The translations under genes and the position numbers were made by a program. Below, one piece after another: positions 1 to 9,095 of a stretch of DNA of 64,000 nt. The notes under the pieces were generated by a model, which worked only from the letters and a program-made list of their open reading frames with translations, was not told where the DNA came from and made no database searches. Every line of letters starts with the position of its first letter. Positions within the stretch are counted from its first letter, which is position 1. The DNA is taken from contig CAVWBH010000005.1 in NCBI GenBank assembly GCA_963753195.1, positions 62,001 to 126,000 of the forward strand, in the 5' to 3' direction. The stretch is from Palsa-504 sp963753195 (GTDB taxonomy: Bacteria; Actinomycetota; Actinomycetes; Streptosporangiales; Streptosporangiaceae).

Positions 1-2
1 CG

Positions 3-338
3 CTGAAGACGCTGGAGGGCTCCATCCGGTTCGCGGCGGCCGAGCTGCGGGCCGCGGTCACCGCGACGCCGGCCGCGCGGCTCGGCGCCTTCCTCCAGCG
101 CCGAGGCCTGCGCGACATGGCGGCCAGGCTGGACGCGGAGAGCTACGGCGGGGCCGTCCTGCTCGGCCTGGGCGGAACGGTGGTCATCGCCCACGGCGCC
201 AGCACGGCCCGCGCGATCACCTCCGCCTGCCTGCTCGCGGCCGACCTGGCCCGCGGCGAGATCACCGAGAAGATCACCCAGCGGCTCGGCCCCGGTCGCG
301 GCGCGAGGGGCGGCGGGCATTTCCTCCGCCGCCCCTGA
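3..338 (+). CDS. plsX: Phosphate acyltransferase PlsX, C-terminal part (5' end outside window)
   Basis: The window opens inside this gene and shows its last 111 codons, read from base 3 to the TGA at 336-338. PlsX makes acyl-phosphate from acyl-ACP for the PlsX-PlsY route to phosphatidic acid. Seen directly: an LKTLEGS segment, then ESYGGAVLLGLGG, then AHGAS..ARAI and EITEKI. This is the same order as the YGGAPLLG..G / HGSSDAKAI / EKI end of PlsX. The catalytic core lies outside the window, so activity cannot be judged. argS starts 19 bases downstream on the same strand. Confidence 0.85.
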   Translation: MKTLEGSIRFAAAELRAAVTATPAARLGAFLQRRGLRDMAARLDAESYGGAVLLGLGGTVVIAHGASTARAITSACLLAADLARGEITEKITQRLGPGRGARGGGHFLRRP

Positions 339-357
339 TCGCCGATACGCTGGAACC

Positions 358-2102
358 ATGGCCGATCCGCAGCAGATTCTCAGCGACCGGGTACACGACG
401 CCATCGTCGCCTCGTTCGGTCCGGAGTTCGGCGACGCCGACCCGCTGATCCGGCCGTCGTCCTTCGCGGACTTCCAGGCCAACGTGGCGCTCCCGCTGGC
501 CAAGCGGCTGGGCCGCCCGCCGCGCGAGGTAGCCGGGGAACTGGCCGGCTCGACGTGGCCGACGTGTGCGAGCCGCCGGAGGTCAGCGGGCCGGGCTTCA
601 TTAACCTGCGGCTGCGGGAGCGCTGGATCGCGGAGGCGGCCTCGCGCATGCTCGGTGATCCCCGGCTCGGGGTGGCGCCCGCGGCCTCGCCGCTGACGGT
701 GGTGGTGGACTACTCCTCACCCAACATCGCCAAGGAAATGCACGTCGGGCACCTGCGCACCACCATCGTGGGGGACGCCATCGTGCGTGCGCTGGAGTTC
801 GCGGGTCACCGGGTGATCAGGGACAACCACGTCGGCGACTGGGGCACGCAGTTCGGCATGCTGATCGAGCAGCTGCTCGACGTGGGTGAGGACTCGCCGG
901 AGGCGGGGCTGCTGCGCACCGACCCGAATGCGTTCTACCAGGCCGCCCGGCGTAAGTTCGACTCGGATCCGGATTTCGCCGAGCGTGCCCGCAAGCGGGT
1001 CGTGGACCTGCAGGGCGGCGAGGAGGCCACGCTGGCGCTGTGGCAGGAGATCGTCGACCTCTCCAAGGATTACCTGCACCGCATCTACGGCGGGCTGGGC
1101 GTCACGCTCACCGACGCCGACATCCGCGGCGAGAGCTTCTACAACGCGCTGCTGGCCGACACGGTGGCCATCCTGGAGGCCAAGGGCATCGCGGTCTACA
1201 GCGACGGAGCGCTATGCGCGTTCCCGCCCGGCTTCACCGGCCGCGAGGGCAAGCCGCTGCCGCTCATCATCCGCAAGAGCGACGGCGGCTACAACTACGC
1301 CACCACCGACCTGGCCACCATCCGGTACCGGGTCGACGAGCTGGGCTGCGACCGCGCGATCTACGTGGTCGGCGCGGACCAGACGCTGCACTTCCAGATG
1401 GTCTTCGCGGTAGCCAGGCAGGCGGGCTGGATCCCGGCCGGGGCCAGCTTCGAGCACGCCGCGATCGGCCTGGTCCTCGGCCCGGACGGCAACCGGCTGC
1501 GCACCAGGTCCGGCGACAACGTGCAGCTCAGTGACCTGCTGACCGAGGCCGTCGAGCGGGCCAGGGGCATCCTGGAGGATCTGGAGGCGCCGGCCAGGTT
1601 CGCCGCCGCCGAGCTGGACCAGATCGCCGCGGCGGTCGGTATCGGCGCGGTGAAGTACGCCGACCTGTCCACCGCCCGGGAGAGCGCCTACGTGTTCGAC
1701 TGGGACCGGATGATTTCCTTCCGGGGCAACACCGGCCCGTACCTGCAGTACGCGACCGCGCGGATCCGGTCGATCTTCCGCCGGGCCGGCGCGGCGGACG
1801 CGGCCGGCCTCCCGTCCGCACGCGTGCAGATCACCGCGCCGCCGGAGCGGGCGCTGGCGCTGCGGCTGCTGGCTTACGGCGCGGCGATCACCCAGCTCGG
1901 CCAGACCGCCGAACCGCACCGCCTGTGCGCCTTCCTGTTCGACGTGGCCAGCCTGTTCACCACGTTCTACGAGGAATGCCCGGTGCTGAAGGCCGAGCCC
2001 GAGTCGCTGCGGGCCGCCCGGCTCGCCCTGTGCGCCCTCACGCTGCGCGTCCTGACCAGCGGCCTGGACCTGCTCGGCATCCCGGTGCCCGAGCAGATGT
2101 AG
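358..2102 (+). CDS. argS: Arginyl-tRNA synthetase, interrupted by a one-base deletion
   Basis: Class I synthetase that charges tRNA-Arg. The N-terminal domain (start MADPQQILSDRV, ATG 358) reads in one frame to about base 546. The rest, with LDVADVCEPPEVSGPGFINL, the YSSPNIAKEMHVGHLRTT segment (the HIGH motif is HVGH) and the catalytic core, reads in the next frame to TAG 2100-2102. Restoring one C in the GCCGG at about 544-548 gives a continuous protein of about 581 residues, the usual ArgS length, reading ELARLDVADV across the joint. A canonical KMSKS is absent, which is common in ArgS. A gene this essential is unlikely to be dead, so a sequence error is the first suspect. A second argS elsewhere or a recent mutation are alternatives. 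Confidence 0.9.
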
Positions 2103-2375
2103 GGCGCCACGCAGGCTCTCGGGCACGATAGATAACCGGACGCTGAACTCCTGCCCCGGTCCGAGCGGCGGCTTTGCGCCGGGCCCGGCCGCATGTGAAG
2201 CCGCGAACGTACTGCTTACATGAACTCCGAATCCGGGTGCGGGCCCCCCCGGGCCGGGCACGCTCGGACGCATGCATACGAACGGGCCGTCCGTCAGCAC
2301 CTCAGCAGACCCCCGGCCCGGCCCGTCAGACATGGACGCGCGGAGCGGGCGCGGCGTCCACCGAAGGAGGCAATC

Positions 2376-3329
2376 ATGATGGCCCGCACTCGGCGTAACG
2401 CTCAGCGTTCCGCCAGCAGGCGCACCCCAGCCAGCCAGACCCGGGCCGGACGGACCCGGGCCGGGATCGCGGCCGCGGTGGTGGCGGGCGGCGGGACGAT
2501 CGCCGTCGCGGCCATGGCGGCAGGCGGCCACGCTGCCGGGCCGGCCGCCGCGCCGGCTGCCTATGCCACCCGGTCCGCCACCGAGGGCACCGTGCTCGCG
2601 ACCGCACTGGCCGACTGGAACTCGGCCAGGCCAGGCACGTACTCCCAGCTGGCCCAGCTGACCTCGGCACGCGGCTACAGCCAGGCGTCGCACCGCGGCC
2701 AGACGCTCGACATCCAGCGCGGCATCGTGGTCCTGGCCACGAGCCGCTTCCTGATCCTGCAATCGGCGGGCGGAGCCCTGCACCTGTGGCTACTGTCGCC
2801 CGGGACCAGATTCCAGAACGTCTCGGGCACCGCGGCCGGCACCGCGGCACTGACCGCGAGCACGTCCGCGACGCAGCAGGCGATGCAGACCGGCAACATG
2901 ACCCCGGCGACCACGCTGCTGGCCGGCAGTCCCGCGACCGCGGCCGGCCTGCTGACGCCGACCGCCACGGCGCGGACGGTGTCGGTGCACGTGGCCAACA
3001 CCGACCTGACCGTGACGGTCACGGTGACGCGGAGCACCGCGACGGTGTCCCAGACCGCGACCACTCCGGCGAACGCCGCGCCGGCCCCGAAGGCGAGCAC
3101 CTACACCCTGAACGCATGGCAGGCCACGAAGTCGGTAGCCCGCGGTGACCTAGCGGTCGTGGTCGGGACCCGCTCGCACGGGACGTTGCACGCTCAGCTG
3201 GTCCTGTTCAGTCCGCTCGGCGCCAGCGCGACCGGCCGGACCGGCACCAGGGCGGCCCACCCGTCGGCCGTGCCCACGCACTGGTCGCAGGCCCGCCCAG
3301 CCGGCCACGGCCCCGCTCCGCCTCGGTGA
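2376..3329 (+). CDS. Putative secreted or membrane-anchored protein of unknown function
   Basis: 317 residues. The ATG at 2376 is chosen because GAAGGAGG lies at 2363-2370 with good spacing; the frame is open further upstream but without a ribosome site. A basic N-terminus (MMARTRRNAQ) is followed by a hydrophobic Ala/Gly/Val stretch at about residues 31-50, typical of a signal peptide or anchor. The mature part is rich in Ala, Thr and Ser. A segment LDIQRGIVVLATSRFLILQS may form a beta-rich core. It contains no cysteines or catalytic motif that I recognise. The 3' end abuts the winged-helix gene below. Function unknown. Confidence 0.6.
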   Translation: MMARTRRNAQRSASRRTPASQTRAGRTRAGIAAAVVAGGGTIAVAAMAAGGHAAGPAAAPAAYATRSATEGTVLATALADWNSARPGTYSQLAQLTSARGYSQASHRGQTLDIQRGIVVLATSRFLILQSAGGALHLWLLSPGTRFQNVSGTAAGTAALTASTSATQQAMQTGNMTPATTLLAGSPATAAGLLTPTATARTVSVHVANTDLTVTVTVTRSTATVSQTATTPANAAPAPKASTYTLNAWQATKSVARGDLAVVVGTRSHGTLHAQLVLFSPLGASATGRTGTRAAHPSAVPTHWSQARPAGHGPAPPR

Positions 3330-3333
3330 CCTC

Positions 3334-3633
3334 GTGCTCGATGAAGAACGCTGGACGGTCCACCGGGCCGGGACGCCGGTGGACCTGTCGCCGACCGAGT
3401 TCCGGCTCCTGGCCTGCCTGATGCGCCACCAGGGGACGGTCGTGTCCCGGCCGCAGCTGCTGCGCAGCGTCTGGGGGCTGGGGTACACCGGCCAGTCCCA
3501 GGTGGTCGAGACCTACGTGAGCTACCTGCGGCGCAAGCTAGGCCGGCTGGGCCCGCCGCTCATCCACACCCGCCGCGGCGCCGGCTATGTGCTGCGCGGT
3601 GCGGAGACCCGGCCCGTTCCGGCCCCGCGGTAA
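3334..3633 (+). CDS. Stand-alone OmpR/PhoB-type winged-helix DNA-binding protein
   Basis: 99 residues forming one trans-activation-type winged helix. Seen: LSPTEFRLLACLMRHQGTVVSRPQLLRSVWG, then VVETYVSYLRRKLG and a HTRRGAGYVLRG wing, shown here in pieces. This is the DNA-binding half of response regulators such as PhoB. No receiver domain precedes it. Codons upstream in the same frame (LRLGDLVLDEERW) resemble the usual linker, but further upstream there is only the secreted protein's sequence in another frame. The start GTG 3334 is therefore provisional. A perfect 20-bp hairpin follows the stop codon. It may be a phosphorylation-independent regulator or a fragment of a larger one. Confidence 0.7.
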   Translation: MLDEERWTVHRAGTPVDLSPTEFRLLACLMRHQGTVVSRPQLLRSVWGLGYTGQSQVVETYVSYLRRKLGRLGPPLIHTRRGAGYVLRGAETRPVPAPR

Positions 3634-3676
3634 GACATCCGGCCGGGCTGCGCCTCGCGCAGCCCGGCCGGATGTC
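3634..3676 (+). terminator. Perfect 20-bp hairpin terminator
   Basis: Arms 3634-3653 and 3657-3676 are exact reverse complements around a 3-base loop (CTC). The hairpin starts on the base after the TAA of the winged-helix gene. There is no T-run, as is usual in high-GC actinomycetes. It insulates the small membrane-protein gene that follows. Confidence 0.8.
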
Positions 3677-3724
3677 GTAGTCTCGAAGCGGGTTCGCAAG
3701 CAACCGCAGGTTCAGGAGGCGGCC

Positions 3725-3892
3725 GTGTCCGGGCTCATCTTGGTGCTGCTGATCGGCGTCCTCGTGGCGTACGGCTATACGCGCCTGCGTGGCAAGATGA
3801 AACTCAGCGTCTCGGGCAAGAACTGGGTGGCGCCGATCGTCATCATCGGCGTGGTGCTGCTCCTGGTCTGGGCCTCCCACAACGGCCATTAG
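3725..3892 (+). CDS. Small two-helix membrane protein
   Basis: 55 residues from GTG 3725, with AGGAGG at 3714-3719 five bases before it. Two hydrophobic segments (LILVLLIGVLVAYGY and APIVIIGVVLLLVWA) flank a basic loop (RLRGKMKLSVSGKN), so it should be a hairpin membrane protein. The gene is preceded by the 20-bp hairpin and so should have its own promoter. It is convergent with the phosphatase gene. I do not recognise the family. Confidence 0.65.
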   Translation: MSGLILVLLIGVLVAYGYTRLRGKMKLSVSGKNWVAPIVIIGVVLLLVWASHNGH

Positions 3893-3915
3893 GCCCGCGC
3901 CACGCCCAACCTCGG

Positions 3916-6342
3916 TCAGGGCCGGCGGCCGCTGCGCGGCATCTCGAACCAGACGGCCTTGCCCTCCGGCGTGGGCCGGGATCCCCACCGGGTGGCGAGC
4001 TGCTCGACCAGGTAGAGGCCGCGGCCGCCCTCGTCGGTGTCGGCGGCCGTCCGGATCCGCGGCAGCCGCAGGTCCGGATCGAAGACCTCGACCCATACCG
4101 AGTTCGCCCCTCGCCGCAGGCGCAGCGCGAACTCCCGGGCCGGGTCCCGGGCCGCGCGCGGCCCGGTCCGGCCGTCCTGCGCCGGCACAGCGTCCCACCC
4201 GGCCGCAGCGGCCTGCGAGACCTTGGCCGGGGTGCCCTCGACCGACAAGGTAGCCGTAACCGCCGCGCCCGCCGCCGCACCGGCCGGGCCCGGAGCGGTC
4301 CTGACCGCCGCGGGCGTCCCGGCCCGCGGCCGAGCGGGGCCTGGTTCGGCCCCCCGGGACGCGCCGACCGCAGCCGCCATGACCACCGGATCGAGATCGA
4401 AGTCAAGGTCCCGGCCCGGGCTCGGCGTGACCGACGCGTGCAGCACGGCGTTGGTGACCACCTCCGAGACCAGCAGGCAGGCCAACTCGACCTGCCCGGC
4501 GTCCATGCCCCACGAGCCGAACGTCTGGGCGGCCAGCCGCCTGGCCTCGGACACCATGATCGGCTCGGCGGGAAAGACCTGCTCGATCGAGGCGAGGTCG
4601 GACGGCGAGGACTTGACCACCAGGATGGCCATGTCGTCGTCGATGTCCCCGGGGACCGCGTACTCAGCCGCCGTGGCCACGGCGTCGGCGTCGCCGCTCG
4701 CCGCCGCGGCCCGGACCGCGTGGCGCAGCATGTCGAGCGCTTCGTCCTCCGTGTAGTGCCCCGAGCCGTCGGCATGCGTACGCCGGTCGGTCAGGCCGTC
4801 GGTGTAGAAGACCAGGACCGCCCCGGGCGGCACGACGGTCGTCTGCTCCTTGTACGTAGGCACCCCGCGGATCCCCTTGCCGCGCACGCCGAGCAGGACG
4901 CCCTTGTGCAGGAACTCCAGCTGCCGGGCCTGGCCCCCGCTGACCATGAGCGGCGCGTCGTGGCCCGCGTTAGCGGAGGTCAGCTCCCGCGACCACGCGT
5001 CATAGATCATGTAGATGCAGCTGACCGTAGGCGGGTCGCCGGCCAGCGGCACCCCGGCTTCGTCGGCGGGCGCGAGGGAGCGGCACCACTCGTCCAGCTT
5101 GCGCATGATGTCAGCGGGCGGGTTCTCATCCTGCGCGAACGCCCTCAGCGCGGCGCGCATCTGGCCCATGATCGCCGCGGCGCGCGCGCCGCGGCCCTCC
5201 ACGTCGCCGATGACGATGCCGACCCGCCCCGCAGCCAGCGGGATGATGTCGTACCAGTCGCCGCCGACCTGCGTCTGGATCCCCTGGCCCTGCGTTTCCA
5301 GCGGCTTGGCCGGCACGTACCGGCAGGCGATATCCAGGCCGTCCAGGTCCGGGATCGCCTGCGGGAGCAGGCTCTTCTGGAAGGCCAGGGCGGTCTGCCG
5401 CTCGGTCTCGAACAGCATCGAGTTGTCGATCGCAATGGCCACCCGGCTGGCGATCGCCCCGATCAGGTCACGGTCGGGCGCGTCGTAGTTACGCTCCTCG
5501 CGGTCGGTGAGCCGGGACAAGGCCAGGCTCATCACGCCCAGCAGCTCTCCCCGGGCGTACAGCGGGGCAGCCACCACCGAGGCGAGCCCGGCCTCATGGG
5601 CGGCGGCCAGGCTCTCCGCGCTCGGCGCCGGGTAGTAGTCGAGGTCCAGGTCGGTCACTACCACCGTGTCCAGGCGCGCCATGGCCAGCTGGCAGAAGTG
5701 GCCGTCCGGGTAGTGGATCTGCTCGCCGACCTTGGCCCAGATGCCCGGGGCGGGCGCCCAGTTGCTGGCGTGCCGGTGGACCCGGCGGATGAGCTGCTCG
5801 CCCTGGAAAAGATCGATGAAGCAGTGGTCGGCGAACTGCGGGACCAGCAGGTCCGCCACGTGCTTCAACGTGGTCCCGATCTCCAGCGAGCCGGCCAGCC
5901 GCTCGCCGACGCGCTCGAGCAGGGCGATCCGGTCCAGCTGGAGCTGGCCGTCGCGCTTGCTGGCCTCGCGGGCGAGGATCACGATCCCGTCGACGTCGCC
6001 GCCCGGGTGGCGCAACGGCACGGCCTGGGCCCGCATGAGCCCGCGGGAGCCGTCGCCACGCTCGGCTTCGAAGGTGCCCTCCCAGGAGCGGCCCCGCAGC
6101 ACCTGACCGGCAATGTCCTCCATCGTGCGCACGTCATCGCCGGAGAACAGGCCGAGGGACGGGACCGGCTGGCCGGCCAGCCGCGATACATCGCCGGGAA
6201 TCCGGAACAACCGGGCCGCGTAGGAGTTCAGGAACAGCAGGTTGCTGAACCGGTCGGTCACGACGATCCCGATGTCGGCCTGGCTGAGCACCATGTCCGC
6301 TGGGAGGTATGCGTCGAACGCGCCCTCGCCCCAGCTCGTCAT
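3916..6342 (-). CDS. PAS-GAF-PP2C (SpoIIE) phosphatase with C-terminal anti-sigma-type ATPase domain
   Basis: 808 residues. Layout: PAS at about 15-125; GAF at about 150-305; PP2C/SpoIIE phosphatase at about 330-580 with GGDWYD (360), GDVEGRG (379), FYTDGLTD (512) and DDDMAIL (568) carrying the metal-binding aspartates; and an RsbW-like ATPase at about 590-805 with SEVVTNAVLHA and DEGGRGLYLVEQ. Such proteins dephosphorylate anti-anti-sigma factors in partner-switching circuits. The ATPase domain is split by about 90 Ala/Pro-rich residues (about 645-735) between its N-box and G-box. It has no transmembrane segment, so signals should be cytoplasmic and sensed by PAS/GAF. No anti-anti-sigma gene is adjacent. 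Confidence 0.9.
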   Translation of the reverse strand: MTSWGEGAFDAYLPADMVLSQADIGIVVTDRFSNLLFLNSYAARLFRIPGDVSRLAGQPVPSLGLFSGDDVRTMEDIAGQVLRGRSWEGTFEAERGDGSRGLMRAQAVPLRHPGGDVDGIVILAREASKRDGQLQLDRIALLERVGERLAGSLEIGTTLKHVADLLVPQFADHCFIDLFQGEQLIRRVHRHASNWAPAPGIWAKVGEQIHYPDGHFCQLAMARLDTVVVTDLDLDYYPAPSAESLAAAHEAGLASVVAAPLYARGELLGVMSLALSRLTDREERNYDAPDRDLIGAIASRVAIAIDNSMLFETERQTALAFQKSLLPQAIPDLDGLDIACRYVPAKPLETQGQGIQTQVGGDWYDIIPLAAGRVGIVIGDVEGRGARAAAIMGQMRAALRAFAQDENPPADIMRKLDEWCRSLAPADEAGVPLAGDPPTVSCIYMIYDAWSRELTSANAGHDAPLMVSGGQARQLEFLHKGVLLGVRGKGIRGVPTYKEQTTVVPPGAVLVFYTDGLTDRRTHADGSGHYTEDEALDMLRHAVRAAAASGDADAVATAAEYAVPGDIDDDMAILVVKSSPSDLASIEQVFPAEPIMVSEARRLAAQTFGSWGMDAGQVELACLLVSEVVTNAVLHASVTPSPGRDLDFDLDPVVMAAAVGASRGAEPGPARPRAGTPAAVRTAPGPAGAAAGAAVTATLSVEGTPAKVSQAAAAGWDAVPAQDGRTGPRAARDPAREFALRLRRGANSVWVEVFDPDLRLPRIRTAADTDEGGRGLYLVEQLATRWGSRPTPEGKAVWFEMPRSGRRP

Positions 6343-6382
6343 GTCGCCGCTCCGATCCCGGCAGGCCTGCCGAACGACATGA

Positions 6383-7144
6383 TCACGCTCCGGTCGCCGA
6401 TCCAGCGGCCGCCGGGCGATACCGGCTCGATTGGGACACGAAGATGTGCGCCGCGACCGGACCGGCCAGCTCCGAAGAGCTGGGGTCCATCGAGTCGCCA
6501 GCCGTCACGCGCACGCCATCGCCGGTAGCCATGAGTATCACCTCGCGTCCGGGTTGTATCCCGGCGCGGCTGAGTTTATGCATCAGGACGAGGTCACTCT
6601 GGATTTGCTCGCCGATTCGCCGGATGACGACCGGCACGGCGTCCGCGGATACGACCTTCGTCATCGCCTCACCCGCCTCGGTCATGGCCGTGCGCATCTT
6701 CTCTTGCGCCTCGCCCGGTATGCCCAGCTCGGCCAGCCCGGGAATGACATTGCCGTGCGGGCACCGGACCGGGTAGCCGAGCAACTCGACCAGACGGCGC
6801 TCGACGCTTTCCGAGATCACGTGCTCCCAGCGGCACGCCTCGATGTGCACTTCCTCCCAGGGCAGCTTGATGACCCCGACCAGCAGGCATTCAGCCAGCC
6901 TGTGCTTGCGCATGACCCGGGTGGCGAGCGTGCGCCCGATCTCGCTCAGCGACAGCTGCCGGTCGCCGAGGACATGCAGCAGGCCGTCCCGCTCCATCCT
7001 CGCCACGGTCTGGCTGACGGTCGGGCCCGTCTGCCCCAGCCGCTCCGCGATGCGGGCGCGCAGCGGCGTAACGCCCTCTTCCTCCAGCTCGAAAATGGTG
7101 CGGAGGTACATCTCCGTGGTGTCGATGAGCCCCTGGGCGGTCAA
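6383..7144 (-). CDS. ideR: Iron-dependent transcriptional repressor, IdeR/DtxR family
   Basis: 253 residues. It matches IdeR almost throughout: LIDTTEMYLRTIFELEEEG, then a winged helix with TGPTVSQTVARMERDGL, MRKHRLAE, and EACRWEHV with the Cys, Glu and His metal ligands, followed by an SH3-like C-terminus. Fe(II)-IdeR represses iron uptake genes and induces storage genes. The start is taken at TTG 7144, which has AGGAGG 9-10 bases upstream and gives the usual short N-terminus; the frame stays open to 7285. The last 20 or so residues are a non-conserved tail. Confidence 0.92.
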   Translation of the reverse strand: MTAQGLIDTTEMYLRTIFELEEEGVTPLRARIAERLGQTGPTVSQTVARMERDGLLHVLGDRQLSLSEIGRTLATRVMRKHRLAECLLVGVIKLPWEEVHIEACRWEHVISESVERRLVELLGYPVRCPHGNVIPGLAELGIPGEAQEKMRTAMTEAGEAMTKVVSADAVPVVIRRIGEQIQSDLVLMHKLSRAGIQPGREVILMATGDGVRVTAGDSMDPSSSELAGPVAAHIFVSQSSRYRPAAAGSATGA

Positions 7145-7223
7145 CTGCGCATCCCTCCTGCTTGTGATGCTATGCCGGAGGGCAAGGAGAGCAACCTGCG
7201 ATGCACGCCGGAAAGCAGAACGC

Positions 7224-7856
7224 CTATGGGGAAAGCCGCTCGACCGTCCAGCCATCGCCGTCGCGGCGGTACCGCAGGCGGTCATGCAGCCGGTAGGCGC
7301 CCGACTGCCAGAACTCGACCGTGTCGGGAATGAGCAGGTACCCGCCCCAGAAGCCGGGCATCGGGATGTCCTCGGGCGCCGGCCAGCGCTGCTCCAGCTC
7401 TGCGGCGCGGCGGTCGAGCTCGGCGCGGGATCCGATGACCTGCGATTGCCTGCTGACCCAGGCTCCGATCTGCGACCCGCGGGGCCGTGACCTGAAGTAC
7501 GGTTCGCTGGCGGCCTGCGAGAGCATCTGCACGCTGCCCTCGGCGGTCACCTGGCGGCCCATCGCGAACCAGGGAAACACGACGCAGGCCGTGGGCTGCG
7601 CCGCGAGATCACGGCCCTTGCGCGAGGTCCGGTTGGTGTAAAAGGTGAAGCCGGCCGGGTCGTGGGCCTTCAGCAGGACCGTGCGAGCCCGCGGGCGGCC
7701 CTGCGCCGATACGGTGGCCAGGACCATCGCGGTCGGCTCGGGGATGCCGCGCTCCTGGGCAGCGGCCAGCCACCGCGCGAACTGCGCCATCGGGTCGCTG
7801 GCCAGAATTCCCTCCGAGAGGGTGCCCGGATCGGAATCACGCCGTGTCGCGTCCAT
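7224..7856 (-). CDS. pdxH: Pyridoxamine 5'-phosphate oxidase
   Basis: About 210 residues. FMN-dependent oxidation of PNP or PMP to pyridoxal phosphate. Diagnostic pieces: PTAMVLATVSAQGRPRARTV, FYTNRTSRKGRDL, ACVVFPW, RQVTAEGSV, SRPRGSQIGAWVSRQSQ, and a C-terminal WGGYLLIPDTVEFWQ..RLHDR..Y block. The length is normal. ATG 7856 is preferred, while GTG 7874 is also possible. It is divergent from serC across about 100 bases. Both enzymes touch PLP chemistry, but no shared regulation is visible. Confidence 0.93.
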   Translation of the reverse strand: MDATRRDSDPGTLSEGILASDPMAQFARWLAAAQERGIPEPTAMVLATVSAQGRPRARTVLLKAHDPAGFTFYTNRTSRKGRDLAAQPTACVVFPWFAMGRQVTAEGSVQMLSQAASEPYFRSRPRGSQIGAWVSRQSQVIGSRAELDRRAAELEQRWPAPEDIPMPGFWGGYLLIPDTVEFWQSGAYRLHDRLRYRRDGDGWTVERLSP

Positions 7857-7953
7857 GGGCCATGATCTTCGCACCCGTCCGGTAACCGCAAGTGCTGATC
7901 AGGATGGCCGATGCTGAGCCCGGACGCGGGCGTAGCCCCGGTAGGCTGCCAGA

Positions 7954-9072
7954 ATGAGCCAACTGGTGATCCCGGCCGGGCTCAGGCCGGCGGACGGCAG
8001 GTTCGGCAGCGGCCCGGCCAAGATCCGTCCTGAGCAGCTCGCCGCGCTGGCCCGCTCGGGCAGCGCCTACCTCGGCACCTCGCACCGCCAGCCGCCGGTC
8101 AGGTCACTGGTGCACCGGATCCGCGCCGGGCTGGCCGAGCTGTTCAGCCTGCCCGCCGGCTACACCGTCGTGCTGGGCAACGGGGGCACCAGCGCATTCT
8201 GGGACGCGGCCGCATTCGGGCTGGTCCGCGAGCACGCCCAGCACCTCAGCTTCGGCGAGTTCTCGGCGAAATTCGCCGCCGTCACCGGCCGTGCCCCGTG
8301 GCTGTCCGCGCCCACCGTGGTCCAGGCCGCTCCCGGCAGCCACCCGGCGCCGTGGCCGGAGCCCGGGGCGGATGCCTACGCGCTTACCCACAACGAGACT
8401 TCGACCGGGGTCGCGATGCCGGTGCGCCGCGTACCGGGCGCCGACCCGGGAGCACTGATCCTCGTCGACGCGACCAGCGCCGTCGCCGGCCTGCCGGTAC
8501 TCCCCGGCGAGTTCGACGTCTACTACTTCGCCCCGCAGAAGGGCCTTGGCTCCGATGGCGGGCTGTGGATCGCGCTGTTGTCCCCCGCGGCGGTCGAGCG
8601 CGTCGGCGAGATCGCCGCGAGCGGCCGGTACATCCCCGACTTCCTGTCACTGCAGGTGGCGCTGGAAAACTCGGCCCTGGACCAGACGTACAACACCCCG
8701 GCGGTGGCGACCCTGTTCTTGCTGGCTGACCAGGTCGACTGGATGCTGGGCCAGGGTGGCCTGGAATGGACCACGGCCCGCACCGCCCGCTCGGCGGAAA
8801 CACTGTACAAATGGGCGGAAAAGGCCGCCTATGCCGACCCGTTTGTCGCCGATCCGGCGCAGCGCTCACCTGTCGTCGGGACCATCGACCTGGCTGAGGG
8901 GCTGTCCGCCGCCGCCGTCGCAGCATGCCTGCGGGCCAACGGAATCGTTGATACCGAGTCCTACCGGAAGCTTGGCCGTAACCAGCTTCGCATCGGGATG
9001 TTCCCCGCGGTCGAGCCGGCGGACGTGGCGGCCCTCACCGCCTGCATCGACTACGTGGCGGAGCGGCTTTAG
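7954..9072 (+). CDS. serC: Phosphoserine aminotransferase (actinobacterial SerC)
   Basis: 372 residues. PLP-dependent conversion of 3-phosphohydroxypyruvate to phosphoserine in serine biosynthesis. Seen: RFGSGPAKIRPEQL, GTSHRQPPV, VVLGNGGTSAFWDAA, THNETSTGVA, ILVDATSAVAGLP and YYFAPQKGLGSDGG with the PLP lysine. These match the actinobacterial SerC subfamily. ATG 7954 gives the expected N-terminus. Only 23 bases separate its stop from thpR, so the two may be cotranscribed. Confidence 0.93.
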   Translation: MSQLVIPAGLRPADGRFGSGPAKIRPEQLAALARSGSAYLGTSHRQPPVRSLVHRIRAGLAELFSLPAGYTVVLGNGGTSAFWDAAAFGLVREHAQHLSFGEFSAKFAAVTGRAPWLSAPTVVQAAPGSHPAPWPEPGADAYALTHNETSTGVAMPVRRVPGADPGALILVDATSAVAGLPVLPGEFDVYYFAPQKGLGSDGGLWIALLSPAAVERVGEIAASGRYIPDFLSLQVALENSALDQTYNTPAVATLFLLADQVDWMLGQGGLEWTTARTARSAETLYKWAEKAAYADPFVADPAQRSPVVGTIDLAEGLSAAAVAACLRANGIVDTESYRKLGRNQLRIGMFPAVEPADVAALTACIDYVAERL

Positions 9073-9095
9073 CCCGCCGGGCGCCGGACGGGATC

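Noticed and set aside
4438..6528. Long plus-strand open frame opposite the phosphatase gene
   Set aside because: The minus strand encodes a clear four-domain protein; the plus frame is low-complexity Arg/Gly/Ala shadow.
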